In this document: piece after piece, positions 8,422-15,913 of the stretch | Layout of the letters: every line of letters begins with the position of its first letter | How positions within the stretch are numbered: position 1 is the first letter of the stretch | From: DASRAP01 sp964503275 | GTDB lineage: Bacteria > Gemmatimonadota > Gemmatimonadetes > Gemmatimonadales > Gemmatimonadaceae | Assembly: GCA_964503275.1 (NCBI GenBank) | Contig: CAZCZO010000001.1 | Span: 62,001 to 126,000 of the forward strand | Length of the DNA stretch: 64,000 nt | Direction of reading: 5' to 3' | Notes under the pieces: generated by a model | Told to the model about the DNA's origin: nothing | What the model saw: only the letters and a program-made list of their open reading frames with translations | The model's database searches: none | Made by a program: the position numbers and the translations under genes

Positions 8422-8936
8422 GGGAGGTATCGAGAGCGAAAGAGATCGAGATGATGTTGCGCGTGGCCCGCCGTGATGAACGCCAGACCACGCACCGAGA
8501 CCGGGACTTCCGAGGCGGTTCCGGTCCGGTCCCAGGCATCGGTCGGCAGGCCAGCGAAGAGCAGTAGCGTCGCCGCCCGCGCCGCGAGGAACTCCTGCAC
8601 GAGGTCGGCGAGCGGGCGATCGTTCGCCGCGCTGGCGGGGACCCAGGCGTCCTGGTCGAAGCCCGGCAGGGGCGTCGTGTCGCCGCGGGCGATGCGCAGC
8701 GCCCGGTACGCGAACACCCGTTCGGTGTCGGTCACATGCAGCAGCGACTCGGCCACGGACCACTTCCCGGGGGCATAGCGATGCAGGCGCCGCGCGTCCG
8801 GGACGGGCTGGAAGAGGTCGCGGTAGGCGTCGGCCTGCGCCTGGAGCGTGACCAGGATGTCGCCGCTGGGCACGGTCGCGACGTAGCGCTGATAGTACGG
8901 GGCGTACTCGGTGGTGGCGGGCAGTGGGTATGTCAT
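8418..8936 (-). CDS. DinB-family metal-dependent protein
   Basis: A 172-residue four-helix-bundle protein of the DinB superfamily. The metal-binding histidines are visible as the first helix His in SLLHVTDTE and the pair in GHAQHHLD near the C-terminus. The segment GKWSVAESLLHV is typical of the DinB_2 group. Family members include thiol-dependent transferases (bacillithiol or mycothiol) and many of unknown reaction. The ATG at 8936 begins the family-typical N-terminus. The stop overlaps the porin start, forming a two-gene unit; no functional link to a porin is obvious. Confidence 0.82.
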   Translation of the reverse strand: MTYPLPATTEYAPYYQRYVATVPSGDILVTLQAQADAYRDLFQPVPDARRLHRYAPGKWSVAESLLHVTDTERVFAYRALRIARGDTTPLPGFDQDAWVPASAANDRPLADLVQEFLAARAATLLLFAGLPTDAWDRTGTASEVPVSVRGLAFITAGHAQHHLDLFRSRYLP

Positions 8937-8951
8937 GGCTGTGAGTGAGAA

Positions 8952-9022
8952 CGTAACGGTACAGGTGATGATTCTGTCACGGCGTGATGCAATGCTGACC
9001 GATGCGTTACGTTGCCGTGACA
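8952..9022. promoter_or_regulatory. Interleaved inverted repeats upstream of dinB-like gene
   Basis: CGTAACG at 8952-8958 pairs with CGTTACG at 9005-9011, and TGTCACGG at 8975-8982 pairs with CCGTGACA at 9015-9022. The two pairs interleave rather than nest, all upstream of the ATG at 8936. This could be a double operator, or a pseudoknot-forming leader if transcribed. Confidence 0.4.
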
Positions 9023-9049
9023 ATCGGCCCGATTCGAGGGGGAAATGCA

Positions 9050-9083
9050 ACGACGGCCCGCACCGTCAGGTGAGGGCCGTCGT
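9050..9083 (-). terminator. Hairpin terminator after the sigma-factor operon
   Basis: ACGACGGCCC at 9050-9059 and GGGCCGTCGT at 9074-9083 form a perfect 10-bp stem with a 14-base loop. It lies 26 bases beyond the stop of the small protein gene on the minus strand. Only a weak T-rich stretch follows. Confidence 0.65.
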
Positions 9084-9108
9084 GAGGCCGAACGCAGGTC
9101 CGGGTGAC

Positions 9109-9435
9109 TCAGTCGTCGCGGACGACCGGCGTTTCGAGCCGATCCATGATCAGCGCCGCCACGTGAGGGGGCGTGACGACGGCGCGTCGGCGCGCGGTCT
9201 CGCGGCCCAGCGCCGACCACAGGGCGGCCACGGGGGCCGCCTCGGGCGCCGCCAGCAGCTCCTCGCTGACGGGCTCGCCGTCGAGCCAGCGGTGCACCGC
9301 GTCGGGCAGCGGGGTCCCCGCCATCGACTCGGCGTCGTCGGCCAGCTGGGGCGTCGCCGCTACGGGGGTCCGCAGCGTGTGGTCGAGAGAGGCGCCGGTC
9401 TCCGGCCGCGATTCAGGGTTGTCGTGCAGCATCAT
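9109..9435 (-). CDS. Small protein coupled to ECF sigma factor, possible regulator
   Basis: A 108-residue soluble-looking protein whose start lies inside the end of the sigma-factor gene, overlapping it by 23 bases. The ATG at 9435 is preferred over a TTG at 9450 because GGAG lies 9 bases upstream. It is acidic and Ala-rich, with no predicted membrane segment and no HxxxCxxC zinc anti-sigma motif. Its C-terminal half (WSALGRETARRRAVVTPPHV) is helical. Position and coupling are those of an anti-sigma factor, but sequence does not prove it; it may be a novel or truncated regulator. Confidence 0.65.
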   Translation of the reverse strand: MMLHDNPESRPETGASLDHTLRTPVAATPQLADDAESMAGTPLPDAVHRWLDGEPVSEELLAAPEAAPVAALWSALGRETARRRAVVTPPHVAALIMDRLETPVVRDD

Positions 9436-9997
9436 TGTACCGGTCTCCAAGGAGTTTCTGGAGCGCCTCGCGCGCCCGGTGGACCCGCATCTTGAGGGCC
9501 CCGACCGTCGTGTTCAGCAGCTCGCCCATCTCTTCGTACGAACGCCCTTCGACGTGCTTCATCACGAAGGCTTCCCGCAGCGTCGCCGGGAGGGCCTTCA
9601 AGGCCCGATCGAGATCGTCCCGCAGCTGTCCCCGGTCGAGGTCGTCGTCGGGGGTCGCGTAATGAGACGGTTGATCGTCCTCTTCGTAACTCACGTGGGA
9701 CCGACGGATGTTCTTGAGCCAATCCTTGCAGCCGTTGGCCAAGATCCGGAAGATCCACGCGTCGAACCGGCCCCGCACCTCGCCGAGGTGCTGGAAGGCC
9801 TTGATGAAGGACACTTGAAGGATGTCCTCCGCCACGTCCGGACTTCCCGTCATCCCCAAGGCATGCCGGTACAGCGGGTCGCTGTACTTGCGCACCAGGA
9901 TCTCGAAGGCTTCTCGATCCCCTGCGAGGACGCGGGCGATGATCTCCTCGTCGAGGAGCATCGCGTCGTCAGGCGGCGGAGTTTGGCTAGGAGACAT
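9413..9997 (-). CDS. ECF-type RNA polymerase sigma factor
   Basis: A 194-residue group IV sigma factor. Region 2 covers about residues 30-100, with AFEILVRKYSDPLYRHAL, the DILQVSFIKAFQ core-binding helix and FDAWIFRILANGCKDWLK. After an acidic linker (DDDLDR), region 4 covers about 125-185 with LPATLREAFVMKHVEG and the helix-turn-helix YEEMGELLNTTVGALKMRVHRAREAL. The ATG at 9997 (or GTG at 10000) is the start. It is transcribed with the overlapping small protein downstream, which may control it. Its regulon is unknown. Confidence 0.93.
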   Translation of the reverse strand: MSPSQTPPPDDAMLLDEEIIARVLAGDREAFEILVRKYSDPLYRHALGMTGSPDVAEDILQVSFIKAFQHLGEVRGRFDAWIFRILANGCKDWLKNIRRSHVSYEEDDQPSHYATPDDDLDRGQLRDDLDRALKALPATLREAFVMKHVEGRSYEEMGELLNTTVGALKMRVHRAREALQKLLGDRYNDAARQP

Positions 9998-10062
9998 CAC
10001 AACGCGCCTAGTCTAACGCACGACACCCGAACGGGCGAGTGTCCGTCCGTTGTATCAGCTAA

Positions 10063-10086
10063 GACGCCCGGGGCGCCGCGGGCGTC
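10063..10086 (-). terminator. Hairpin at the end of the CoA-transferase gene
   Basis: GACGCCCG at 10063-10070 and CGGGCGTC at 10079-10086 form a perfect 8-bp stem with an 8-base loop. One arm overlaps the stop codon of the CaiB-like gene. No U-tract follows. The same 84-base gap also holds a second palindrome around 10022-10043, upstream of the sigma-factor start. Confidence 0.55.
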
Positions 10087-11188
10087 ACAGGGGAACATCG
10101 CCCCAGCCCGCCGTGAGGATCTCGGCCCGGTCCGCGTCCAGCCGCGGGGGTGGTCGGCGCAGCCGCCCCGGGGGGAGCGGCGCCACGCCGAACACGTCCA
10201 GCGCCTCGCGCACGCTCCGGACGATGCCGCAGGGCACCCCGGCGGCGTCCAGCCGCTGGATCCACTCCGCTGCGGGTGCCGTGTGGCACCGGGTGGCGAG
10301 CGTGGCGGAGATGCGCTCGCGAGCCGCGAGGCGCCCCGCGTTGGTGGCGAGCGCCGGGTCCTCCGCGAGCTCGTCGAGGCCGAGGGCGCGAGCGCAGGCG
10401 ACCCATTGGGGGTCGGTCCCGACGGCGATCACGAGGGGCCGGTCGGCCGCTTGGAAGAGCTCGTACGGGGCCAGATTCGGATGCGCGTTCCCCCATCGCC
10501 CAGCGTCGGCGCCGGTGACCGCGACGTTCTGGGCGACGTTCACGAGGGCCGCCGTGGCGCTGTGGGCCAGCGAGACCACGAGGTGTCGCTCGGCGGCGGA
10601 GCGTTCGGGCCGTTGGTCGGCCAAGGCGGCGAGCAGCGCGATGGCCGCGTCCTTGCCGGCGATCACATCGGCCAGGGCGACGCCGACCTTCATGGGTGCG
10701 CCGTCGGGCTCACCGGTGATGGCCATCCAGCCCGACTCTGCCTGCACCACGAAGTCGTAGCCAGGGCGGGGCGAGGCGAGGCCGAAGCCGGTGATGGTGC
10801 ACCAGAGCAGCGACGGGTGCGCGGTCAGCAGGTCGCGGACGCCCAGCCCTCGGCGCTCCAGCGTGCCCGGCCGAAAGTTGTCGATGACCACGTGGGCGCC
10901 TGCGACCAACTGCCGGACGACCGCCTGGTCACCGGGCGCGTCGAGGTCGAGGGCGATGGAGCGCTTGTTCCGGTTGATGGCCAGGAAGTACGCGGCCTCG
11001 CCCGTATCGTCGAAGGGCGGCCCCCATCCCCGCGTCTCGTCGCCGCTGCCGGGCCGCTCGACCTTGATGACGTTGGCGCCGAGGTCGCCGAGCGTCATGG
11101 CGCAGAGCGGGCCGGCGAGCACCCGGGAGAGGTCGAGGACGCGGAGATGGGCGAGGGGAAGGGTCACGTTCTCCGAGGGCTCAGGCAC
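10085..11188 (-). CDS. Class III (CaiB/BaiF) acyl-CoA transferase
   Basis: A 367-residue family III CoA-transferase, which moves CoA between carboxylic acids through an aspartyl-CoA thioester. Diagnostic segments are LRVLDLSRVLAGPLCAMTLG at the N-terminus, GADVIKVE-like GANVIKVERPGSGDETRGWG, NRNKRSIALDL, and GYDFVVQAESGWM followed by VGVALADVIAG, which carries the expected catalytic Asp. It is somewhat shorter than the usual 390-430 residues, mainly at the C-terminus. The GTG at 11188 is the annotated start; a GTG seven codons later is possible. The substrate cannot be read from sequence, and no acyl-CoA enzymes are adjacent. Confidence 0.9.
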   Translation of the reverse strand: MPEPSENVTLPLAHLRVLDLSRVLAGPLCAMTLGDLGANVIKVERPGSGDETRGWGPPFDDTGEAAYFLAINRNKRSIALDLDAPGDQAVVRQLVAGAHVVIDNFRPGTLERRGLGVRDLLTAHPSLLWCTITGFGLASPRPGYDFVVQAESGWMAITGEPDGAPMKVGVALADVIAGKDAAIALLAALADQRPERSAAERHLVVSLAHSATAALVNVAQNVAVTGADAGRWGNAHPNLAPYELFQAADRPLVIAVGTDPQWVACARALGLDELAEDPALATNAGRLAARERISATLATRCHTAPAAEWIQRLDAAGVPCGIVRSVREALDVFGVAPLPPGRLRRPPPRLDADRAEILTAGWGDVPL

Positions 11189-11251
11189 GGAGGATGGTCT
11201 GGAAGGGGCCCTGGCTCGGGGTCTGGGCGGCGCGATGCCGACCGCTCGATA

Positions 11252-11280
11252 TTGCTTCGGACTGCGGCGGCAAGTATAAT
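11252..11280 (+). promoter_or_regulatory. Sigma-70-type promoter of the H1-like gene
   Basis: TTGCTT at 11252-11257 and a perfect TATAAT at 11275-11280 are separated by exactly 17 bases, an excellent match in a GC-rich genome. A start near 11287 would leave a leader of about 107 bases before the ATG at 11394. It points away from the divergent CoA-transferase gene. Confidence 0.75.
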
Positions 11281-11393
11281 AGCTGTGCAGAGTTGCGCGT
11301 ACTGGTCACAAGGTCAGGCCTTGGGGCGTCGGTCGCGCGTGCCATCCCTGTGTCCGCAGAGTTCGCGGCCGCGACGCTCAGTCCACCCGACGA

Positions 11394-11987
11394 ATGCCCG
11401 ACAAGCCTACTCCTCCCGCCAGCGGCACAGGAACCGTCCTGCCCCGTCGCTCGCCTGGTCATCGTGGTCAGGACCAGAGTGATGCCGTCGCGGCGATGAT
11501 CGCGAAGGCGCACGAGATCTCGCTCGAAGCGGGGTCGAAGATGGCGACGGCGATGAAGGACGTGATCTTCGCCGCCGCCGGCTTGTCGCCCTTCGCGATC
11601 GAGAGCGCCAAGGACCTCGTGAATTATATGGTCCGTCGCGCGCAGATGAGCGCCGAAGAAGCGGACCGCATCATTCGCGAGATCGAGGCGGTGGCCCCGG
11701 CACCGGCGCCCAAGAAGGCGGCCGCGAGCGAGGAGTCTGCGGCGCCGAAGAAGACTGCCGCCGCGAAGGACGCCGCCGCGAAGCCTGCGGCGAAGAAGGA
11801 CGCTGCGCCGAAGAAGGAAGCGGCGCCGAAGAAGGAAGCAGCTCCGAAGGCAGCGGCTCCCGCCAAGGCAGCCGCCCCGAAGGCAGTAGCCCCCAAGGCA
11901 GCGGCCGCAGCGAAGGAGCCTGCGGCCAAGAAGGCGCCCGCGGCAAAGAAGGCGCCGGCCGCAAAGAAGCCCGCCGCCAAGAAGTAA
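11394..11987 (+). CDS. Histone H1-like Lys/Ala/Pro-tailed protein
   Basis: A 197-residue protein with two parts. Residues about 30-100 form a helical domain (SLEAGSKMATAMKDVIFAAA, FAIESAKDLVNYMV, SAEEADRIIREIEA), reminiscent of phasin-like or PhaF N-domains. Residues about 105-197 are a low-complexity tail of PKKAA/AAKK repeats ending in AAKKPAAKK, as in bacterial histone H1-like and PhaF proteins that coat DNA or link granules to the nucleoid. The tail is strongly basic and should bind nucleic acid. The strong promoter upstream suggests abundant expression. A nucleoid protein or a polyhydroxyalkanoate-granule phasin are the main alternatives; no PHA genes are nearby. Confidence 0.75.
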   Translation: MPDKPTPPASGTGTVLPRRSPGHRGQDQSDAVAAMIAKAHEISLEAGSKMATAMKDVIFAAAGLSPFAIESAKDLVNYMVRRAQMSAEEADRIIREIEAVAPAPAPKKAAASEESAAPKKTAAAKDAAAKPAAKKDAAPKKEAAPKKEAAPKAAAPAKAAAPKAVAPKAAAAAKEPAAKKAPAAKKAPAAKKPAAKK

Positions 11988-12030
11988 CGCGGCGCGGAGT
12001 GTGATCGGGTCGCGGGTGTAGATTCCCCGA

Positions 12031-13170
12031 ATGGACCCGATCGCGCTCACCGCCGACCTCGTTCGTATCGATTCGCGCAACCCGACGCTCGACCCTGAGG
12101 GGCCGGGTGAGCGCGCGTGCATCCGCGCGCTGCGCGACCACCTCGATGCGGCGGGGTTCCGCACCGAGGTGCTCGAAGGAACGCCAGGTCGCCCGTCGTT
12201 GGTCGCGCGGATCGGGGGTGGCGCGGGGCGCTCGATCATGCTCAACGGGCACATCGACACGGTCCAGACCTCGGGGATGACGCACCCGGCCTTCGAGCCG
12301 ACGATCGCCGACGGCAAGCTGTGGGGCCGCGGGGCTTGCGACATGAAGGCTGGCGTGGCCGCGATGTGCGTGGCGGCCTATCGCGCACAGCAGCAGGGAC
12401 AGTTGCAGGGCGAAGTGATCGTCACCGCCGTCGCCGACGAAGAGTGGGGTTCGATCGGCACGCGCGAGGTGATCGCGCGCGGGATCCGCGCCGATGCGGT
12501 CGTGGTCACCGAGCCCACCGAGCTCACCGTCGCCACGGCGCACAAGGGCTTCGCATGGTACACCATCACCGTGCATGGGCGTGCGGCGCACGGGAGCCAG
12601 TACACGGTGGGCATCGACGCCATCCGGCACGCGGGGCATGTGCTGGCCGAGCTCGACCGGCTCGACCATGAGATCCTGCCGCAGAACACGCATCCGCTGC
12701 TGGGCCGCGGCTCGGTGCATGCCTCGTTCATCGAGGGTGGCCTCGGCATGAGCACGTACCCTGACCGCTGCACCATCCGGCTCGAGCGCCGCACGTTGCC
12801 CGGCGTGTCGCTCGAAGTCGTGGAGCGCCAGCTGCAGCAGGCGATCGATGCGGTGACGGCGCGCGTGCCGGAGTTCCGCGCGGAGCTGCGCTTCGATGAC
12901 GCACGTCCGCCCAGCGATCTCGCCACGGACGCGCCGCTGGTCACCGAACTGCTGGCCGCTGCCGCGGCGACGGGGCCCAGCGCCGAGATCGCCGGCGTCA
13001 CCTACTGGAGCGACGCAGCGCTGTTCAACGAGGCGGGCATGCCGACCGTGTGCTACGGCCCCGGTACGATCGCCCTCGCGCATGGCGCCGAGGAGTGGGT
13101 GCCCACGGCCGAGATCGAGCGCACGACCGAGGTGCTGACCGCGTTCCTGGCACGCTGGACCCGTCCCTGA
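12031..13170 (+). CDS. M20-family metallopeptidase (ArgE/DapE/carboxypeptidase type)
   Basis: A 379-residue di-zinc amidohydrolase. The first metal motif is NGHIDTVQ near residue 73, followed by the bridging Asp in WGRGACDMKAG and the catalytic Glu pair in VADEEWGS near residue 135. A dimerisation domain (HGRAAHGSQYTVGIDAI) interrupts the catalytic domain, and the final metal ligand is the His in IALAHGAEEW near the C-terminus. Members deacylate N-acyl amino acids or cleave dipeptides; acetylornithine or succinyl-diaminopimelate substrates cannot be told apart here. The stop overlaps the next start (ATGA at 13167-13172), coupling it to the 71-aa protein. Confidence 0.9.
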   Translation: MDPIALTADLVRIDSRNPTLDPEGPGERACIRALRDHLDAAGFRTEVLEGTPGRPSLVARIGGGAGRSIMLNGHIDTVQTSGMTHPAFEPTIADGKLWGRGACDMKAGVAAMCVAAYRAQQQGQLQGEVIVTAVADEEWGSIGTREVIARGIRADAVVVTEPTELTVATAHKGFAWYTITVHGRAAHGSQYTVGIDAIRHAGHVLAELDRLDHEILPQNTHPLLGRGSVHASFIEGGLGMSTYPDRCTIRLERRTLPGVSLEVVERQLQQAIDAVTARVPEFRAELRFDDARPPSDLATDAPLVTELLAAAAATGPSAEIAGVTYWSDAALFNEAGMPTVCYGPGTIALAHGAEEWVPTAEIERTTEVLTAFLARWTRP

Positions 13171-13385
13171 TGCGCTTGAGCACGACCCAATACGATGCTC
13201 TCGAAGCGGCGCTGCGCGATGGACGCCGGGTCGCGGTCGTGCGCCGCGGGTCGGAGTTCATCGTGATCCCGACGCGGCTGACCACGCAGCGGGGCCGCGA
13301 CGCCATCGAAGCGGCGCACCCGACCACGGGCGACCTCATGACCTTCGTGCTCGACGAGCTCGATGACTTCGAGGTCGTCACATGA
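13170..13385 (+). CDS. 71-residue hypothetical protein, coupled to both neighbours
   Basis: The start (13170) overlaps the M20 peptidase stop and its stop overlaps the RNase HI-like start, both by ATGA, so it is translated between them. It is a compact protein with a predicted beta-hairpin (RRVAVVRRGSEFIVIPTRL) and an acidic C-terminus (DELDDFEVV). No known domain is recognised. The tight placement suggests it may act with the RNase HI-like protein, for example in nucleic-acid binding, but this is inference. Confidence 0.7.
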   Translation: MRLSTTQYDALEAALRDGRRVAVVRRGSEFIVIPTRLTTQRGRDAIEAAHPTTGDLMTFVLDELDDFEVVT

Positions 13386-13975
13386 GTGACCCGCTCGTGG
13401 CCGTGTACGCCGACGAGTCCTGCCTGGGGAACGGTCAGGAGGGCGAGAACCCCGGCGGTGCCGGCGTGCTGGTCGAGTACCAGGACGCCACCGGTACGGT
13501 GCGTCGGCACGAGCTGTGGGTGAGTGCGCCGGCCACGACGAACAACCAGATGGCACTGCGCTCGGTGATCGAGGCCTGCCGCGCGCTCTCGGTGAAGGGG
13601 CGCAGCATGCGCATCGTGTTCACGACGGACTCGCGCTACATCGTCGACGGCATGACCTCGTGGGTGCATGCGTGGGCGCGCAACGGCTGGAAGCGCAAGA
13701 CGGGGCCGATCGAGAATCTGGCGCTGTGGCAGGAGGCGCTGCGCGCGGCCGCGCCGCACCGCATCGCGTGGCGCTGGGTGCGCGGCCACGATGGGCACGC
13801 CCAGAACGAGTATGCGAACCACCTGGCGATCCGCGCCGCGGAGGCGCAGTCGGCATCGGGTGGACTCATCCCGTCGGAGTTCGACGCCTGGGTGGCGGCC
13901 GCGGGCAAGAAGGGGGCGCACCTCGAGCCCTTCCCTGCGACCTTCACCGCGTCGAGTCGTCTTCCCCAGGTGTGA
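13382..13975 (+). CDS. RNase HI-like protein with altered catalytic residues
   Basis: A 197-residue RNase H fold protein. Family landmarks align well with E. coli RNase HI. Asp11 in YADESCLGN matches Asp10, TNNQMAL at 53-59 matches TNNRMEL, FTTDSRYIVDG holds Asp83 (Asp70), and VRGHDGHAQNEYANHLA at 133-149 holds His136 (His124). However, the position of catalytic Glu48 is Ala58 and that of Asp134 is Asn146, so two of four carboxylates are missing. A C-terminal extension of about 40 residues is present. It may be a weak or inactive RNase H that still binds RNA/DNA hybrids. It is co-translated with the 71-aa protein. Confidence 0.85.
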   Translation: MSDPLVAVYADESCLGNGQEGENPGGAGVLVEYQDATGTVRRHELWVSAPATTNNQMALRSVIEACRALSVKGRSMRIVFTTDSRYIVDGMTSWVHAWARNGWKRKTGPIENLALWQEALRAAAPHRIAWRWVRGHDGHAQNEYANHLAIRAAEAQSASGGLIPSEFDAWVAAAGKKGAHLEPFPATFTASSRLPQV

Positions 13976-14021
13976 GTGTGGTGGTCCCGCGGTTCTTCTT
14001 TGGCTGGACGGAGGGCTCTCG

Positions 14022-14198
14022 ATGCGGAACGTCTTCATCCTCGTGATCGGCCTCGCGATCGGGTACTTCGTGGGGTACAACGACGCGCGCAAGCACACCA
14101 AGCATGTCGTGGAGCGCACCCTCGACAAGATCGGCGTCGGTGCTCGCAAGAATCTCAACAACAGCGCCGACAGCCGGCTGCAGGGCCTCGAGCGCTGA
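14022..14198 (+). CDS. Small single-pass membrane protein
   Basis: A 58-residue protein beginning MRNVFILVIGLAIGYFVGY, a single N-terminal membrane helix, followed by a basic amphipathic tail (DARKHTKHVVERTLDKIG). The ATG at 14022 has GGAGG about 8 bases upstream, which fixes the start. It ends 3 bases before the next gene and belongs to a run of plus-strand genes from 13170. Function unknown; the form resembles small YtxH-like membrane proteins. Confidence 0.7.
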   Translation: MRNVFILVIGLAIGYFVGYNDARKHTKHVVERTLDKIGVGARKNLNNSADSRLQGLER

Positions 14199-14201
14199 GC
14201 G

Positions 14202-14834
14202 ATGGCTGACGAACTCCAGGCCCTGTTCCGTCTGCTCGCGACCGCCGTGCGTGACAGCGACCCCGCGCTGCTGACGGAGCCGCTCGAGGTCGGATCGCTG
14301 ACCACGCGCTGGGTCCCCTACGCCCAGGTCGGTCGCGCGCTCGGCGTCGGCACCTTCGATGAGTACGAGCTGCTGCTCATGCGGCTCATCAGCGGCGAGG
14401 CCGGGCTGATCTTCGCGGATGACACGATGCAGGATGACCTGCGCCGGGAGCTCCGGGCGCCCCAGCCGGACCGCTCCGTGCTGGACACCTACGGCGCGGC
14501 ACGCCTGACGCTGGCGCGCGAGCCGCTGCGCCACGTGCTGGGCATCACCGACGACGCCCTGCCGATCGCGGCCGTGGCGCGGGCGGTGCCACGCCCCATG
14601 CCCCGCGGCCCGACCGTGCCCGACCCGACCGCGCCCGCACCGGGCGCCCTGCGTCGCACCCTGCCCGGCGGCTGTCCGTACTGCGGCGAGGCGCTGCCCG
14701 ACGACCGGGAGGTGCACTTTTGTCCCGCCTGCGGGTTGAATGTGCAGACCGTCCACTGCGCGGGTTGCTCGGCGGAGTTGCAGGACACTTGGCGCTTCTG
14801 CGTGACCTGCGGCCGACCGGCTCACCCGGCTTGA
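14202..14834 (+). CDS. Double zinc-ribbon protein
   Basis: A 210-residue cytoplasmic protein. The N-terminal 130 residues are helical and of unknown fold. After a Pro-rich linker come two treble-clef or ribbon units: CPYCGEALPDDREVHFCPACG and then CAGC...FCVTCGRP, eight cysteines in four CxxC pairs, the pattern of double zinc ribbons. Such modules bind nucleic acid or protein. It follows the small membrane protein with a 3-base gap. Function unknown. Confidence 0.75.
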   Translation: MADELQALFRLLATAVRDSDPALLTEPLEVGSLTTRWVPYAQVGRALGVGTFDEYELLLMRLISGEAGLIFADDTMQDDLRRELRAPQPDRSVLDTYGAARLTLAREPLRHVLGITDDALPIAAVARAVPRPMPRGPTVPDPTAPAPGALRRTLPGGCPYCGEALPDDREVHFCPACGLNVQTVHCAGCSAELQDTWRFCVTCGRPAHPA

Positions 14835-14863
14835 GTCTGCGGCATCGCCCCTGCACTTTCCGC

Positions 14864-15913
14864 ATGATGCATTCCTTTCGACGCCTCGTTGGCGTGATCC
14901 TCAGTGCGGCGCTCGGCGCCACGGCGGTCCAGGCACAGGGCTGGGCGGTCTCGCCGCAGGAGCATGTCGATCTGTGGCTGCACGGCTTCGCGATGGTGCA
15001 CGACGATGCGTCAGCCGTGCCGCTCTACCGCCGCGATTACCGCGATGAGGTCCTGGCCCGCAAGCGCGGCACCGACGTGCTCACGGATCTCGATGTCAAC
15101 CGTGACAAGCTCGGTGAGGGATTGAAGGCCCTGCCCGCGATGGTCGGTGCGCAGTTCCTCGCGCTGGACTTCGCCTCGTGGGACGAGATGCAGCGCGGCA
15201 TCACGCTGTGGCTCGAGACCAACGGTGATCTGCGGCGTATCCGCACGCGGCAGGACGCCACGCTCGCGGCGCGGATCGGCTCGTACTTCCCGTCGGCGCG
15301 CGAGCGGGACTGGCTGCGGCTCTTCTCCCGCGGCCTCGAGGACGAGCGGGTCAAGTACTTCGCCGAGCAGTGGGCGGCGGAGCAGCAGGCGCGCGCCGAG
15401 GTGCTGCCGGTCGCCGCCATGGTGTGGCGCGATTCGGCCGCGGTGGCCTTGTCGAGCTATCTGAGTCGCACGCAGCAGGTGGGAGGCACCGTCATCCCCT
15501 CGTTCGTGCTGGAGGGTGAGGGGCGCACCATCCAGGAATCGCGCACGCGGAACTTCGTGGTGACGGGATTCCCGCGCAGCGACACCGCCGCCTGGGAGAT
15601 CTCGTATGTGATGGTGCACGAGGTGGTCGGCTCGGTCGCGGCGGCGGCGGTGCAGGAGCACACGACGCCCGCGCAGCAGCGCAGTGGCGAGGCCGAGCGG
15701 TACAACGCGATCGCGCTGGTGCGGGCGGGCGCGTTGTTGATGGAGCGTGTGATCCCGGCACGTGCCGAGGCCTATATGCGGTTCTATCTGCGGGCCGCCG
15801 GCAAGGCGGCAGGAGACGATGTGCGCGCAGCGTTCGAGGCGGCGTTCCCGGTTCCTGGTCCGATGGTCGAGGGGATGCGCTCGCAGATCGGCGTGATCCT
15901 CGGGGGCATCTGA
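14864..15913 (+). CDS. Secreted protein of unknown function
   Basis: A 349-residue protein with a clear signal peptide (about residues 1-25, MMHSFRRLVGVILSAALG through AVQA), so it acts in the periplasm or outside. The mature part is mostly helical. The segment VMVHEVVGSVAAAAVQEHTTP contains HE and EH pairs that could bind a metal, but it is not the HExxH motif. Two ATG codons (14864, 14867) are possible starts. It is coupled to the next gene by ATGA. No family recognised. Confidence 0.72.
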   Translation: MMHSFRRLVGVILSAALGATAVQAQGWAVSPQEHVDLWLHGFAMVHDDASAVPLYRRDYRDEVLARKRGTDVLTDLDVNRDKLGEGLKALPAMVGAQFLALDFASWDEMQRGITLWLETNGDLRRIRTRQDATLAARIGSYFPSARERDWLRLFSRGLEDERVKYFAEQWAAEQQARAEVLPVAAMVWRDSAAVALSSYLSRTQQVGGTVIPSFVLEGEGRTIQESRTRNFVVTGFPRSDTAAWEISYVMVHEVVGSVAAAAVQEHTTPAQQRSGEAERYNAIALVRAGALLMERVIPARAEAYMRFYLRAAGKAAGDDVRAAFEAAFPVPGPMVEGMRSQIGVILGGI

